Source: Enterobacteriaceae bacterium RIT714 (GTDB taxonomy: Bacteria; Pseudomonadota; Gammaproteobacteria; Enterobacterales; Enterobacteriaceae). Taken from it: DNA of 64,000 bases. The translations under genes were made by a program, and so were the position numbers. The stretch covers positions 62,001-126,000 of the forward strand of contig WJYB01000003.1 in NCBI GenBank assembly GCA_009668015.1. Direction: 5' to 3'. Below, one piece after another: positions 26,396 through 34,907 of this stretch (the stretch's first letter is position 1; the number at the start of each line of letters is the position of its first letter). The notes beneath the pieces are model-generated. The model searched no databases. It worked only from the letters and a program-made list of their open reading frames with translations, and was not told where the DNA came from.

Positions 26396-28481
26396 CAGCC
26401 CGTTTAATAAGCGCCTGGTGGCAACAAAAATACAGGGTGTGCCTAAATCCACAGGCGCAGGTATGGAAATTTGCGAGATACCCTATAAACGTCCGATGCC
26501 GTGTATTGTGATCCTCGTACATGGTGTGAATGATGTGGGCGAAGCCTACCAGAATCAGGAACAGGGCATTATTGCCGGGCTGAATGAGCGTTTAGGCCGC
26601 GATGATCTCTATCCGCATGAGTGGCATCAGTACAAAATGGATATGGGAGACGGTGAACAGCAGCAGGTTAAACTGCCCGGACGCTCGCCCGTTATCCCGT
26701 TCTACTGGGGCTATAAACCCGTGGACCATGCAACCTACATTGAAGATCAACGTCGCTACCGGGAAGAGGTGGAGAAGTCAGGGCTGGGGGCGAAACTCCC
26801 CTATGATGCCTATCAGGAAGATGATAAGAAAAAGCTGGAAAAGCTGGGGCATATTGAAAACATTAAATTAAAATACGGCAATGATAATTTTGGTAATGCC
26901 CTGGATGATGTTTACGCAAAAGGCGGCGGGACGTTTGCCAATGCCACAACTAACATTCCTGATATGTTAGGACCGGGCGCGGGTGGCCTGGCGACGGGGG
27001 CGGCGGGTTTTATGTCTCTTCACGTTAACGGGGGCGATTTTACCCATCCTATTTATAACAATCCGCACCGCATATATCAGTTTTTTGCCGCGCAGCGTCT
27101 GGCAGATTTGATTAAAACTATTCGAAACGAAGATCCTCTCAAAAATGAAGTCATAAATATAGTTGCTCATTCACAGGGAACTATTATTACCATGCTTGCT
27201 AATATGCTTCTTAAGCAGGGAAATGTCAGGCCAGCCGATTGTGTCATTCTCAATCATTCTCCCTACGCTCTGAAAAATACCACGGTGGAGGGGCTGACGG
27301 ACGGGCATCATCAGACGGACCATGCGCGGCAGCAGACGTTTAAAAACTTCTGTAATTTGATGAAAACAAATTCTAAGTACACCACGGATGGCTATCATAC
27401 CGATGCGGAAACAGACGAGCTTGAGGGGTCAATTTGTCTGAGCAAAAAATCAAAATGGCGCTCGGATAAATTATACAGGCGTAATAATTTCGGCAAGGTC
27501 TATAACTATTTCTGCCCGAATGACAGTATTGTTTCATTGCTGAATGTCCAGGGTTTTGGCTGGCGCGGCATACCCCAGGACATTGCTGGTGGAATTGAAA
27601 ATCTGAGACAGCGCGTTTTTTGTGAGAATGGTCCTGCTGTGGGTAACAGCCCGTTAAGTACCCCGTTTGAAATGCCACAGCTTAAAACCGGGGGCTTTAA
27701 TCAGGACGCAATACAGACTAAAAAATATACCTATGCTGATGTGATTGTTAACGGCGAACAGTTACCGCAGCCGTTCAGCCATGTATTACAGGGCAGTGAT
27801 ACGCAGTATAAATCCCCGGTAGATCCCGATTCCCCGGATCAGATTATTTCGTTCTCGGCAAAGGCGAACGCGCTTGAGCGTACCGTGACAGAAATTAAAA
27901 GCCTTAGCTGGATGGGGTTTGGTAACTTACAGGCAGGACATATGTTATCCCCCGTAGAGCTGAAGATTTATTCCAGAGAATACCGCAGGATGTATATCAA
28001 AGGCGTCGTGATTAACGGCCCCACTGAAAAGCAGGTGCGTTTAACCTATGCAAAAACTCCCGAAGAGTTAGAAAAAGAATGGATGCAGGCCGATCCCGTT
28101 GGCTACAGCCAGCATTCCTCTATCGTTGCCTCAAAGGATGCCCCGGCTAAGGCAATGGCCTTTGATCTGGCAATCGGAAAATGCAAGGTCTTTGATTATA
28201 AAGGCGGTCAGTTCTGGATAGATTTATTATGCCGCGCAGACTGGCGCATGAAACGAAATGGTTTTGAGCGAGCCAGGGAATATTACAAAACAGGAAAGTT
28301 AAATGAAGAACAAACAAAAAATCATATGAACAGACCAGATGAAGTATTACCAAAGGGTGAATTTGGTGTCGTTAATGAGTTTTATAATGCCACAACCAGC
28401 AAACCTGCACAGCGCAATGAAATCCATCCCAAAGAAACGGTTAATCTCCAGTGGGATATGCCAAAACCTAAAAACGTATAG
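26388..28481 (+). CDS. T6SS lipase effector, Tle3-like (DUF3274-type alpha/beta hydrolase)
   Basis: A 697-residue alpha/beta hydrolase. VILVHGVNDVGE (about residues 41-52) is the oxyanion-region motif and NIVAHSQGTIITM carries the nucleophile elbow with Ser262. Size and arrangement fit the Tle3 family of antibacterial phospholipases, which attack target-cell membranes from the periplasm. No signal peptide is present, as expected for VgrG-delivered cargo. It is encoded between vgrG and a lipoprotein immunity gene. Its last 24 codons (PAQRNEIHPKETVNLQWDMP onward) recur in two chimeric remnants downstream (29250, 30266). Confidence 0.85.
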   Translation: MSNSPFNKRLVATKIQGVPKSTGAGMEICEIPYKRPMPCIVILVHGVNDVGEAYQNQEQGIIAGLNERLGRDDLYPHEWHQYKMDMGDGEQQQVKLPGRSPVIPFYWGYKPVDHATYIEDQRRYREEVEKSGLGAKLPYDAYQEDDKKKLEKLGHIENIKLKYGNDNFGNALDDVYAKGGGTFANATTNIPDMLGPGAGGLATGAAGFMSLHVNGGDFTHPIYNNPHRIYQFFAAQRLADLIKTIRNEDPLKNEVINIVAHSQGTIITMLANMLLKQGNVRPADCVILNHSPYALKNTTVEGLTDGHHQTDHARQQTFKNFCNLMKTNSKYTTDGYHTDAETDELEGSICLSKKSKWRSDKLYRRNNFGKVYNYFCPNDSIVSLLNVQGFGWRGIPQDIAGGIENLRQRVFCENGPAVGNSPLSTPFEMPQLKTGGFNQDAIQTKKYTYADVIVNGEQLPQPFSHVLQGSDTQYKSPVDPDSPDQIISFSAKANALERTVTEIKSLSWMGFGNLQAGHMLSPVELKIYSREYRRMYIKGVVINGPTEKQVRLTYAKTPEELEKEWMQADPVGYSQHSSIVASKDAPAKAMAFDLAIGKCKVFDYKGGQFWIDLLCRADWRMKRNGFERAREYYKTGKLNEEQTKNHMNRPDEVLPKGEFGVVNEFYNATTSKPAQRNEIHPKETVNLQWDMPKPKNV

Positions 28482-28489
28482 GGGGAAGT

Positions 28490-29239
28490 ATGTTAACAAG
28501 GAAGATAATAAATATTGCCATGCTGATAACAACCCTGTCAGCATGTTCAGGGCATACCAGGCCGCCGTCACAGGTCGTTTATCGCTATGATGATAACCGC
28601 TATCTGGAGTTGACTGGATATAATTGTGAAGGGGCGCTCTGGTATCACGATAAAAAAAGAAACATTCATAAAGAGCTGGTGGATGGTATTTACTCCACCT
28701 ATCAGATATTTACAAAGGTGTACATTCATCCATCTGAGCAATATATTTTAATTCCGAGGTGGGAACCCGGAGCTTATACAATATCAAAAGACTACGGGGA
28801 GACGTGGCAAGTGGCAACTTATATGGCCCCGTATCCTCCAGTGGAAGTAAGCGAAGATGGCACTGGAATTGACAGTCCACTCGGAAAAGAGATAAACCGA
28901 ATCGTTGTGGTCAATAATCAGGCGTTTATTACCACTGATAAAGGCCATTTATATATGAGTTCCTATCCGTTTGAAGATCCTCTGTTAAAGCCTGGCGGCC
29001 CCGGCGTGGATTATACGTTCATAGATGATACCTACGATCCAAAAGGAGAGGTCTTACAGGGCCATATAAGTCCTGAATACGCCGGTTCAGAGTGGGGAAC
29101 GGTGGTATTTATGAAAGCGGCATTAGAGCATTTAGTTGACGGTCACAAAGAGAATTTCAAAAATTTGCCGGATAAAGAGCCTGAAATAAAAAATTATAAA
29201 GGCTGGGATCGTATGCGCTGTGATATGAACGCAAAATAA
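28490..29239 (+). CDS. T6SS immunity lipoprotein, Tli3-like, copy 1
   Basis: A 249-residue predicted lipoprotein with a signal peptide ending LSAC (lipidated Cys19), so probably anchored in the periplasmic membrane face, where a Tle3-type lipase acts. It follows the effector by 8 bases, preceded by GGGGGAAGT. The arrangement of effector plus adjacent lipoprotein and the family resemblance support an immunity role; the exact inhibitor-enzyme pairing is inferred. Copies 2 and 3 at 29506 and 30523 have the same length. Confidence 0.85.
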   Translation: MLTRKIINIAMLITTLSACSGHTRPPSQVVYRYDDNRYLELTGYNCEGALWYHDKKRNIHKELVDGIYSTYQIFTKVYIHPSEQYILIPRWEPGAYTISKDYGETWQVATYMAPYPPVEVSEDGTGIDSPLGKEINRIVVVNNQAFITTDKGHLYMSSYPFEDPLLKPGGPGVDYTFIDDTYDPKGEVLQGHISPEYAGSEWGTVVFMKAALEHLVDGHKENFKNLPDKEPEIKNYKGWDRMRCDMNAK

Positions 29240-29249
29240 AGGGGGTAGC

Positions 29250-29497
29250 ATGAAGGGCGTTATCAGATTAAACGATCCGCTGGGGAACGGCGGTTACGTT
29301 AACACGGCGACGGGCAGTGTGTTTATGGGCATCCCCGTAGCCTTACAACGGGATACTTTAATATGCATGCTCACAAGGATTTTTCCCACAGAAAATAAAA
29401 TTGTCGCCTCGAAGGACACCCCGGACAGCGCAATGAAATTCATCCCAAAGAAACGGTCAATCTCCAGTGGGATATGCCAAAACCTGAAAACGTATAG
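29250..29497 (+). pseudogene. chimeric remnant: PAAR start joined to Tle3 tail, frameshifted
   Basis: The first 37 or so codons match the complete PAAR gene at 31283 (MKGVIRLNDPLGNGGYVNTA). After ICML the sequence departs through a one-base deletion, then runs into DNA matching two parts of the effector: IVASKD-type codons (compare 28128) and the C-terminal tail. One base fewer than in the third copy puts the tail out of frame, and the open frame continues uselessly into the next immunity gene. It is a deletion scar of a lost effector-immunity-PAAR module. Confidence 0.8.
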
Positions 29498-29505
29498 GGG
29501 GAAGT

Positions 29506-30255
29506 ATGTTAAGAAGAAAGATAATAAATATTGCCATGCTGATAACAACCCTGTCAGCATGTTCAGGGCATACGAGGCCGCCGTCACAGGTCGTTTATCG
29601 CTATGATGATAACCGCTATCTGGAGTTAATAGGATATAATTGTGAGGGGGCACTCTGGTATCACGATAAAAAAAGAAACATTCATAAAGAGCTGGTGGAT
29701 GGTATTTACTCCACCTATCAGATATTTACAAAGGCATACATTCATCCATCTGAGCAATATATTTTAATTCCAAGATGGGAACCTGAAGCCTATAGAATAT
29801 CTAAAGACTACGGGGAGACGTGGCAAGTGGCAACTTATATGGCTCCTTTTCCTAAACTCGAACAAGATGAAGATGGACATGGGATAGATTATCCGTGGGG
29901 AAAAGAAATAAAACGTGTTGTTGTGGTCAATAATCAGGCGTTTATTACCACTGATAAAGGCCATTTATATATGAGTTCGTATCCGTTTGAAGATCCCCTG
30001 TTAAAGCCTGGCGGCCCCGGCGTGGATTATACGTTCATAGATGATACCTACGATCCCAAAGGTGAGGTCATACAGGGTCATATAAGACCAGAATCTCCGG
30101 GTCATGCATGGGGAACGGTGGTATTTATGAAAGCGGCATTAGAGCATTTAGTTGATGGTTATAAAGAAAATTATAAAAAATTGCCGGATAAAGAGCCTGA
30201 AATAAAAAATTATAAAGGCTGGGATCGTATGCGCTGTGATATGAACGCAAAATAA
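29506..30255 (+). CDS. T6SS immunity lipoprotein, Tli3-like, copy 2 (divergent patch)
   Basis: 249 residues, again with LSAC lipobox and Cys19. It is nearly identical to copies 1 and 3 except around residues 114-138, where PYPPVEVSEDGTGID is replaced by PFPKLEQDEDGHGID followed by YPWG, and around residues 193-201 (RPESPGHAW against SPEYAGSEW). The concentrated change suggests recombination or selection for a different partner. Same GGGGGAAGT ribosome binding site. Confidence 0.85.
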   Translation: MLRRKIINIAMLITTLSACSGHTRPPSQVVYRYDDNRYLELIGYNCEGALWYHDKKRNIHKELVDGIYSTYQIFTKAYIHPSEQYILIPRWEPEAYRISKDYGETWQVATYMAPFPKLEQDEDGHGIDYPWGKEIKRVVVVNNQAFITTDKGHLYMSSYPFEDPLLKPGGPGVDYTFIDDTYDPKGEVIQGHIRPESPGHAWGTVVFMKAALEHLVDGYKENYKKLPDKEPEIKNYKGWDRMRCDMNAK

Positions 30256-30265
30256 AGGGGGTAGC

Positions 30266-30514
30266 ATGAAGGGCGTTATCAGATTAAACGATCCGCTGGA
30301 GAACGGCAGTTACGTTAACAAGGCGATGGGCAGTGTGTTTATGGGCATCCCCGTGGCCTTACGAAGGGATACTGTGAAATGCATGCTCACAAGGATTATT
30401 CCCACAGAAAATAAAATTGTCGCCTCGAAGGAGATCCCCGCACAGCGCAATGAAATTCATCCCAAAGAAACGGTCAATCTCCAGTGGGATATGCCAAAAC
30501 CTAAAAACGTGTAG
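30266..30514 (+). pseudogene. chimeric remnant: PAAR start fused in frame to Tle3 tail
   Basis: 82 codons. Codons 1-40 match the complete PAAR protein; the rest reads ENKIVASKEIPAQRNEIHPK and onward to PKPKNV, the exact effector C-terminus, in frame. It keeps an open frame and the AAAGGGGGTAGC ribosome binding site, so a short product could be made, but the PAAR domain lacks its C-terminal half. Best read as a second deletion scar. Confidence 0.75.
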
Positions 30515-30522
30515 GGGGAAGT

Positions 30523-31272
30523 ATGTTAACAAGGAAGATAATAAATATTGCCATGCTGATAACAACCTTATCAGCATGTTCAGGGCATAACAAGCCGCCG
30601 TCACAGGTTGTTTATCGCTATGATGATAACCGCTATCTGGAGTTGACTGGATATAATTGTGAAGGGGCGCTCTGGTATCACGATAAAAAAAGAAACATTC
30701 ATAAAGAGCTGGTGGATGGTATTTACTCCACCTATCAGATATTTACAAAGGTGTACATTCATCCATCTGAGCAGTATATTTTAATTCCGAGGTGGGAACC
30801 CGGAGCCTATAAAATATCAAAAGACTACGGCGCGACGTGGCAAGTGGCAAATTATATGGCCCCATACCCTCCAGTGGAAGTAAGCGAAGATGGCACTGGA
30901 ATTGACAGGCCGCTCGGAAAAGAAATAAAACGTGTTGTTGTGGTCAATAATCAGGCGTTTATTACCACTGATAAAGGCCACTTATATATGAGTTCCTATC
31001 CCTTTGAAGATCCTCTGTTAAAGCCTGGCGGCCCCGGCGTGGATTATACGTTCATAGATGATACCTACGATCCCAAAGGTGAGGTCATACAGGGTCATAT
31101 AAGTCCTGAATACCCCAGTCATGCGTGGGGAACGGTGGTATTTATGAAAGCGGCATTAGAGCATTTAGTTGACGGTCACAAAGAAAATTATAAAAACTTG
31201 CCGGATAAAGAGCCTGAAGTAAAGAATTATAAAGGCTGGGATCGTATGCGCTGTGATATGAACGCAAAATAA
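30523..31272 (+). CDS. T6SS immunity lipoprotein, Tli3-like, copy 3
   Basis: 249 residues with the LSAC lipobox. It is closest to copy 1 in the variable patch (PYPPVEVSEDGTGIDRPLG), while some positions match copy 2 (GKEIKRVVVVN; GEVIQGHI), so the copies look like mosaics. Followed 10 bases later by the only complete PAAR gene, it is probably the original position of the immunity gene in the module. Confidence 0.85.
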   Translation: MLTRKIINIAMLITTLSACSGHNKPPSQVVYRYDDNRYLELTGYNCEGALWYHDKKRNIHKELVDGIYSTYQIFTKVYIHPSEQYILIPRWEPGAYKISKDYGATWQVANYMAPYPPVEVSEDGTGIDRPLGKEIKRVVVVNNQAFITTDKGHLYMSSYPFEDPLLKPGGPGVDYTFIDDTYDPKGEVIQGHISPEYPSHAWGTVVFMKAALEHLVDGHKENYKNLPDKEPEVKNYKGWDRMRCDMNAK

Positions 31273-31282
31273 AGGGGGTAGC

Positions 31283-31543
31283 ATGAAGGGCGTTATCAGA
31301 TTAAACGATCCGCTGGAGAACGGCGGTTACGTTAACAAGGCGACGGGCAGTGTGTTTATGGGCATCCCCGTAGCCTTACAGGGGGATACTGTTATATGCA
31401 TACCACACAAGGGCGAGTTCCCGATTACTGAGTTTGAACCAACGTGGATGATGAACGGAAAAGGCGTTGTAGTGGATGGCTGCAAGGCGGCATGTGGTTG
31501 CGCAATCAGAACAACTTTACCCACAGCAGGATCAAGTAAATGA
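31283..31543 (+). CDS. PAAR-domain T6SS spike-tip protein
   Basis: An 86-residue single-domain protein: GVIRLNDPLENGGYVNKA, then VFMGIPVALQGDTVICIPHKGEF and a C-terminal segment DGCKAACGCAI that supplies cysteine candidates for zinc binding along with His. PAAR proteins sharpen the VgrG tip and help load effectors. It is intact, unlike the two truncated copies upstream. It overlaps the next gene by ATGA, so translation is coupled. Confidence 0.88.
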   Translation: MKGVIRLNDPLENGGYVNKATGSVFMGIPVALQGDTVICIPHKGEFPITEFEPTWMMNGKGVVVDGCKAACGCAIRTTLPTAGSSK

Positions 31544-32934
31544 AATGGACTATTCCGGCAAAAAACAATTATCGTGAGCCGTCAAAATTTCCGTATAAGC
31601 CGTTACTGATTATAATTGCACTCATTTTTATTTTCTTTATTGGCTATAACATACTGACGTTACCCCAGGATAAAAATTTTAAAGAACAGTTATTCCATAA
31701 CGGAATAATTATTCCTATGATGATTTCTTTTTTCATCTGGACTTTTACCGCCTCAGCATTAAGGATTTTTTTCTTTGATTATCATTTTTCTGAATACTTA
31801 ACGCGGTATGGTATGTATGAATGGAAAAACTGGGCTATAGAAACACTGATACTCCTGAATTATTCCTCAATTACGCCAGTGCCAGACCTTGCATTAAAAA
31901 TGCAAAAACTTGAGGGTGAAGCGCCCATAAGCCCCAACACACCATTAATAATAAAAACATCTTCTGATTCAGTGGACGAATCACGACTGCAGAAAGTCAT
32001 GGCTCAACTTTTAGAGCCACTTAAAGATTCACTGGTAAGAGGGTATTATCCATTTAATACATGGTTATATGTTAAAGGAGCTGACGAATCAGTTTGTAGT
32101 GAGTTGAGAAATTTATTTGAAATTTTAGGTCTGGATAAATCCAGGACAGGGGAAATTCATTTTATGGATAAATGCCCCGATTATGGATTAATAAATAAGT
32201 GGATAGATGAAGGGACCTGGCAAAACAGATTATTGGTAGTCATTGAATTACATGATGAAGAACATAAAGATTTTTTTGAAAATGCCAGTGCCTTTATCTT
32301 TACCGCAGATGAATTATTAAAAAATGATGATGCGCCTCTCTACGTTCTCCGCACAATGGACAGTAACCTTTATCATCTGGATAAATCAGGCAGTGCTTAT
32401 TTGTCAGCACAGCAGGTGCAAAATGAAAAAATAAAAAGATTCTGGTCAAGTTCACTTGATAAACAGGCTAAATTCATTCTGTTCAGTGAGATAGACAACG
32501 CTAAAACCGGAGTAATGGCAGACAGTCGATATGAGTTAGAGTTGGTAACGGGACAGAGTACAGACGTTCAGCAATGGCTGATCCTGGCTCTGGCGGCTGA
32601 TGCTGCAAAGTACGGGCAAGGCCATCAACTGATAGCCAGTTCGGACTCTCAAAAAACACACATGGGACTGGTCACAACAAAATATCCGGGGCGCTGGGGA
32701 GAACCATATATGTTTGACCCGGCTTTATACACACTATTTACAGTTGGTTTTTTGATTTGCCCAGCCGCTATTTTATTATTAACAGTCATTCCTGAGAAAG
32801 CATTTTCTGAAATGCCCATTTTAGGATGGGGTTTGCTATTTGTTGGGGTTGTCATAGGTGCGTGTATAGTGAGTCTATTCAACTCCAGATTTAAAAACAT
32901 ACAGATTGAAATGGGTATAAACTACCCCCGATAA
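31540..32934 (+). CDS. membrane protein of the VgrG-PAAR island
   Basis: A 464-residue protein I cannot name. Two hydrophobic segments lie near the N-terminus (about residues 21-43 and 54-76) and two near the C-terminus (about 396-417 and 425-447), with a soluble domain of about 320 residues between them. Coupling to the PAAR gene by a 4-base overlap places it in the T6SS module; similar four-helix proteins are often found beside vgrG/PAAR genes. It might help deliver, store or protect against an effector. A hairpin terminator follows. Confidence 0.75.
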   Translation: MKWTIPAKNNYREPSKFPYKPLLIIIALIFIFFIGYNILTLPQDKNFKEQLFHNGIIIPMMISFFIWTFTASALRIFFFDYHFSEYLTRYGMYEWKNWAIETLILLNYSSITPVPDLALKMQKLEGEAPISPNTPLIIKTSSDSVDESRLQKVMAQLLEPLKDSLVRGYYPFNTWLYVKGADESVCSELRNLFEILGLDKSRTGEIHFMDKCPDYGLINKWIDEGTWQNRLLVVIELHDEEHKDFFENASAFIFTADELLKNDDAPLYVLRTMDSNLYHLDKSGSAYLSAQQVQNEKIKRFWSSSLDKQAKFILFSEIDNAKTGVMADSRYELELVTGQSTDVQQWLILALAADAAKYGQGHQLIASSDSQKTHMGLVTTKYPGRWGEPYMFDPALYTLFTVGFLICPAAILLLTVIPEKAFSEMPILGWGLLFVGVVIGACIVSLFNSRFKNIQIEMGINYPR

Positions 32935-32940
32935 AATAAA

Positions 32941-32961
32941 AAAGCGCCATTTTGGCGCTTT
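32941..32961 (+). terminator. intrinsic terminator ending the T6SS operon
   Basis: AAAGCGCCA-TTT-TGGCGCTTT forms a perfect 9-bp stem preceded by an A-run and ending in T residues. It is 7 bases past the last stop codon and closes the vgrG operon. Confidence 0.85.
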
Positions 32962-33145
32962 GCATTAGCTTTCAAAGATTAATTGTGGTTTATTTTTACG
33001 CTTAATCTCTGTAATCCGAGATAGCCTGCCCCACATTCGCTGTTCGTATATAACATATTATTTATTGTTCAGATTAAAAATAACTCCACATAATCTTTTT
33101 TTAAACAATATGTATGGACAATGTTTTTCACACGGAAAGTTTTAA

Positions 33146-33190
33146 AAACGCCAGAAACCAAAGATTCTGTTATTGGATATTCTGGCGTTT
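33146..33190. terminator. 11-bp inverted repeat between T6SS island and betA
   Basis: AAACGCCAGAA (33146-33156) and TTCTGGCGTTT (33180-33190) are perfect complements, with a 23-base loop that itself holds CCAA/TTGG arms. It lies just past the stop of betA (minus strand) and could terminate bet transcription. The rest of the 33000-33229 gap shows no gene. Confidence 0.55.
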
Positions 33191-33229
33191 GTTCAACTTT
33201 CCTTATGCGCCTCCCTCGGGAGAAAATCG

Positions 33230-34894
33230 CTAGCGACGAACCGGCGCCCCATCCGCCACATAATAGGCCGCCGTGCTCTTCGCCAGCGGCTCGCGACCGC
33301 GAATGGCATCGGCAATTTTCTCGCCAATCATAATGGTGGTGGCGTTCAGGTTGCCGGTAATGATCTGCGGCATGATTGAGGCATCCACCACGCGCAGCCC
33401 TTCCAGCCCGTGGACGCGGCCCTCGCCATCGACCACGGACATTTCGTCATAACCCATTTTGCAGGTGCCGCACGGATGGAACGCCGTCTCGGCGTGGTTA
33501 CGCACAAATTCGTCGAGCTGTTCGTCGGTCTGACACTCCACGCCCGGGCTTATCTCGCGGCCGCGATATTTATCCAGCGCCGGCTGGTGCATGATTTCAC
33601 GGGTGATGCGGATCGCATCGCGGAACTCCTGCCAGTCCTGCTCGTGAGACATATAGTTGAACAGGATCGCCGGGTGGTCGTGCGGATCGCGAGAGGTGAT
33701 GCGCACATGCCCACGGCTCGGCGAGCGCATGGAGCCGACGTGACACTGGAAGCCGTGCTCTTTCACCGCATTCGAGCCGTTATAGTTAATCGCAACCGGC
33801 AGGAAGTGGTACTGAATATTCGGCCACGCAAACTCTTCGCGACTGCGGATAAAACCGCCCGCTTCAAAGTGGTTGCTTGCGCCGACGCCCGTGCCGCCAA
33901 ACAGCCATTCTGCGCCAATTTTTGGCTGGTTCCACCACTGCAGCGCCGGGTAGAGGGAGACCGGTTCTTTGCACTCATATTGCAGGTACATCTCAAGGTG
34001 ATCCTGCAGATTCTCCCCCACGCCGGGCAGGTCATGAACCAGCGGAACCGCAAACTGCTTCAGCAGTTCAGCGCTGCCGACGCCTGAGCGTTGCAGGATC
34101 TGCGGCGAGGCAATCGCCCCGGCACATAACAGCACTTCCTTGCGCGCCGTCGCGTTGTTCGGAATGGTGCTGTCACCTTCCAGCCATTCGACGCCCACCG
34201 CACGCTTGCCGTCAAAAATAATGTGATCGGTCATGGCGTGAGTGCGGATGGTCAAATTAGCCCGCGGTTTAGCCTGATCCAGATAGCCGCGGGCGGTGCT
34301 GGCGCGGCGACCCTGCGGGGTCACGGTCCTGTCCATCGGGCCAAATCCTTCCTGCTGATAGCCGTTGAGATCGTCCGTGCGCGGATAACCGGCCTGCACG
34401 CCCGCTTCAATCATCGCTTCAAACAGCGGATTCACGCCGGGTTTTGAGGTGGTGACGCTCACCGGACCGTCGCCACCGTGCCAGTCATTTGGGCCCACAT
34501 CCCGCGTTTCTGATTTGCGGTAGTAGGGCAGGCAGTTGAGATAGCTCCAGTGCTCAAGCCCTGGCTCGGTCGCCCAGTTGTCCAGATCCATGGCGTTACC
34601 ACGGATGTAGCACATGCCGTTAATCAGCGATGAACCACCCAGGCCTTTCCCGCGTCCGCACTCCATCCGGCGGTTGTTCATGAACGGCTCAGGCTCGGTT
34701 TCATACGCCCAGTTATAGCGCTTACCCTGTAACGGGAAGGCCAGTGCCGCAGGCATCTGCGTGCGGAAGTCAAAACGGTAATCCGGACCGCCTGCTTCAA
34801 GCAGCAGTACGGTGGTATTGGGATCTTCCGTCAGTCGTGTCGCCAGTACGTTGCCGGCAGAACCGGCACCAATAATGATGTAGTCAAATTGCAA
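33230..34894 (-). CDS. betA: choline dehydrogenase BetA
   Basis: A 554-residue GMC-family flavoenzyme that matches E. coli BetA (556 residues): [19 protein letters not shown] is the FAD-binding dinucleotide fold, and [14 protein letters not shown] and [12 protein letters not shown] are conserved C-terminal catalytic-side motifs. It oxidises choline to betaine aldehyde at the inner membrane, and can carry the reaction further to glycine betaine. The start is TTG at 34892-34894 with GGGAGG upstream; the frame to the ATG further left overlaps betB and is not conserved. Last gene of betIBA, 13 bases after betB. Confidence 0.97.
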   Translation of the reverse strand: MQFDYIIIGAGSAGNVLATRLTEDPNTTVLLLEAGGPDYRFDFRTQMPAALAFPLQGKRYNWAYETEPEPFMNNRRMECGRGKGLGGSSLINGMCYIRGNAMDLDNWATEPGLEHWSYLNCLPYYRKSETRDVGPNDWHGGDGPVSVTTSKPGVNPLFEAMIEAGVQAGYPRTDDLNGYQQEGFGPMDRTVTPQGRRASTARGYLDQAKPRANLTIRTHAMTDHIIFDGKRAVGVEWLEGDSTIPNNATARKEVLLCAGAIASPQILQRSGVGSAELLKQFAVPLVHDLPGVGENLQDHLEMYLQYECKEPVSLYPALQWWNQPKIGAEWLFGGTGVGASNHFEAGGFIRSREEFAWPNIQYHFLPVAINYNGSNAVKEHGFQCHVGSMRSPSRGHVRITSRDPHDHPAILFNYMSHEQDWQEFRDAIRITREIMHQPALDKYRGREISPGVECQTDEQLDEFVRNHAETAFHPCGTCKMGYDEMSVVDGEGRVHGLEGLRVVDASIMPQIITGNLNATTIMIGEKIADAIRGREPLAKSTAAYYVADGAPVRR

Positions 34895-34907
34895 ATAAAC
34901 CTCCCGG

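Larger units (their letters stand above)
28409..31421 (+). repeat. about three tandem copies of a 1016-1017-bp unit
   Basis: The unit holds the effector's last codons, one immunity gene and the start of a PAAR gene. Landmarks recur at constant spacing: ACAGCG at 28409, 29425, 30442; immunity starts at 28490, 29506, 30523; PAAR starts at 29250, 30266, 31283 (spacings 1016 and 1017). The copies are nearly identical apart from a variable patch in the second immunity gene and indels in the junctions. Confidence 0.92.

Noticed and set aside
29498..29606. Continuation of the PAAR remnant frame into immunity copy 2
   Set aside because: This is out-of-frame reading of the immunity gene caused by the one-base shift, not a real fusion protein.
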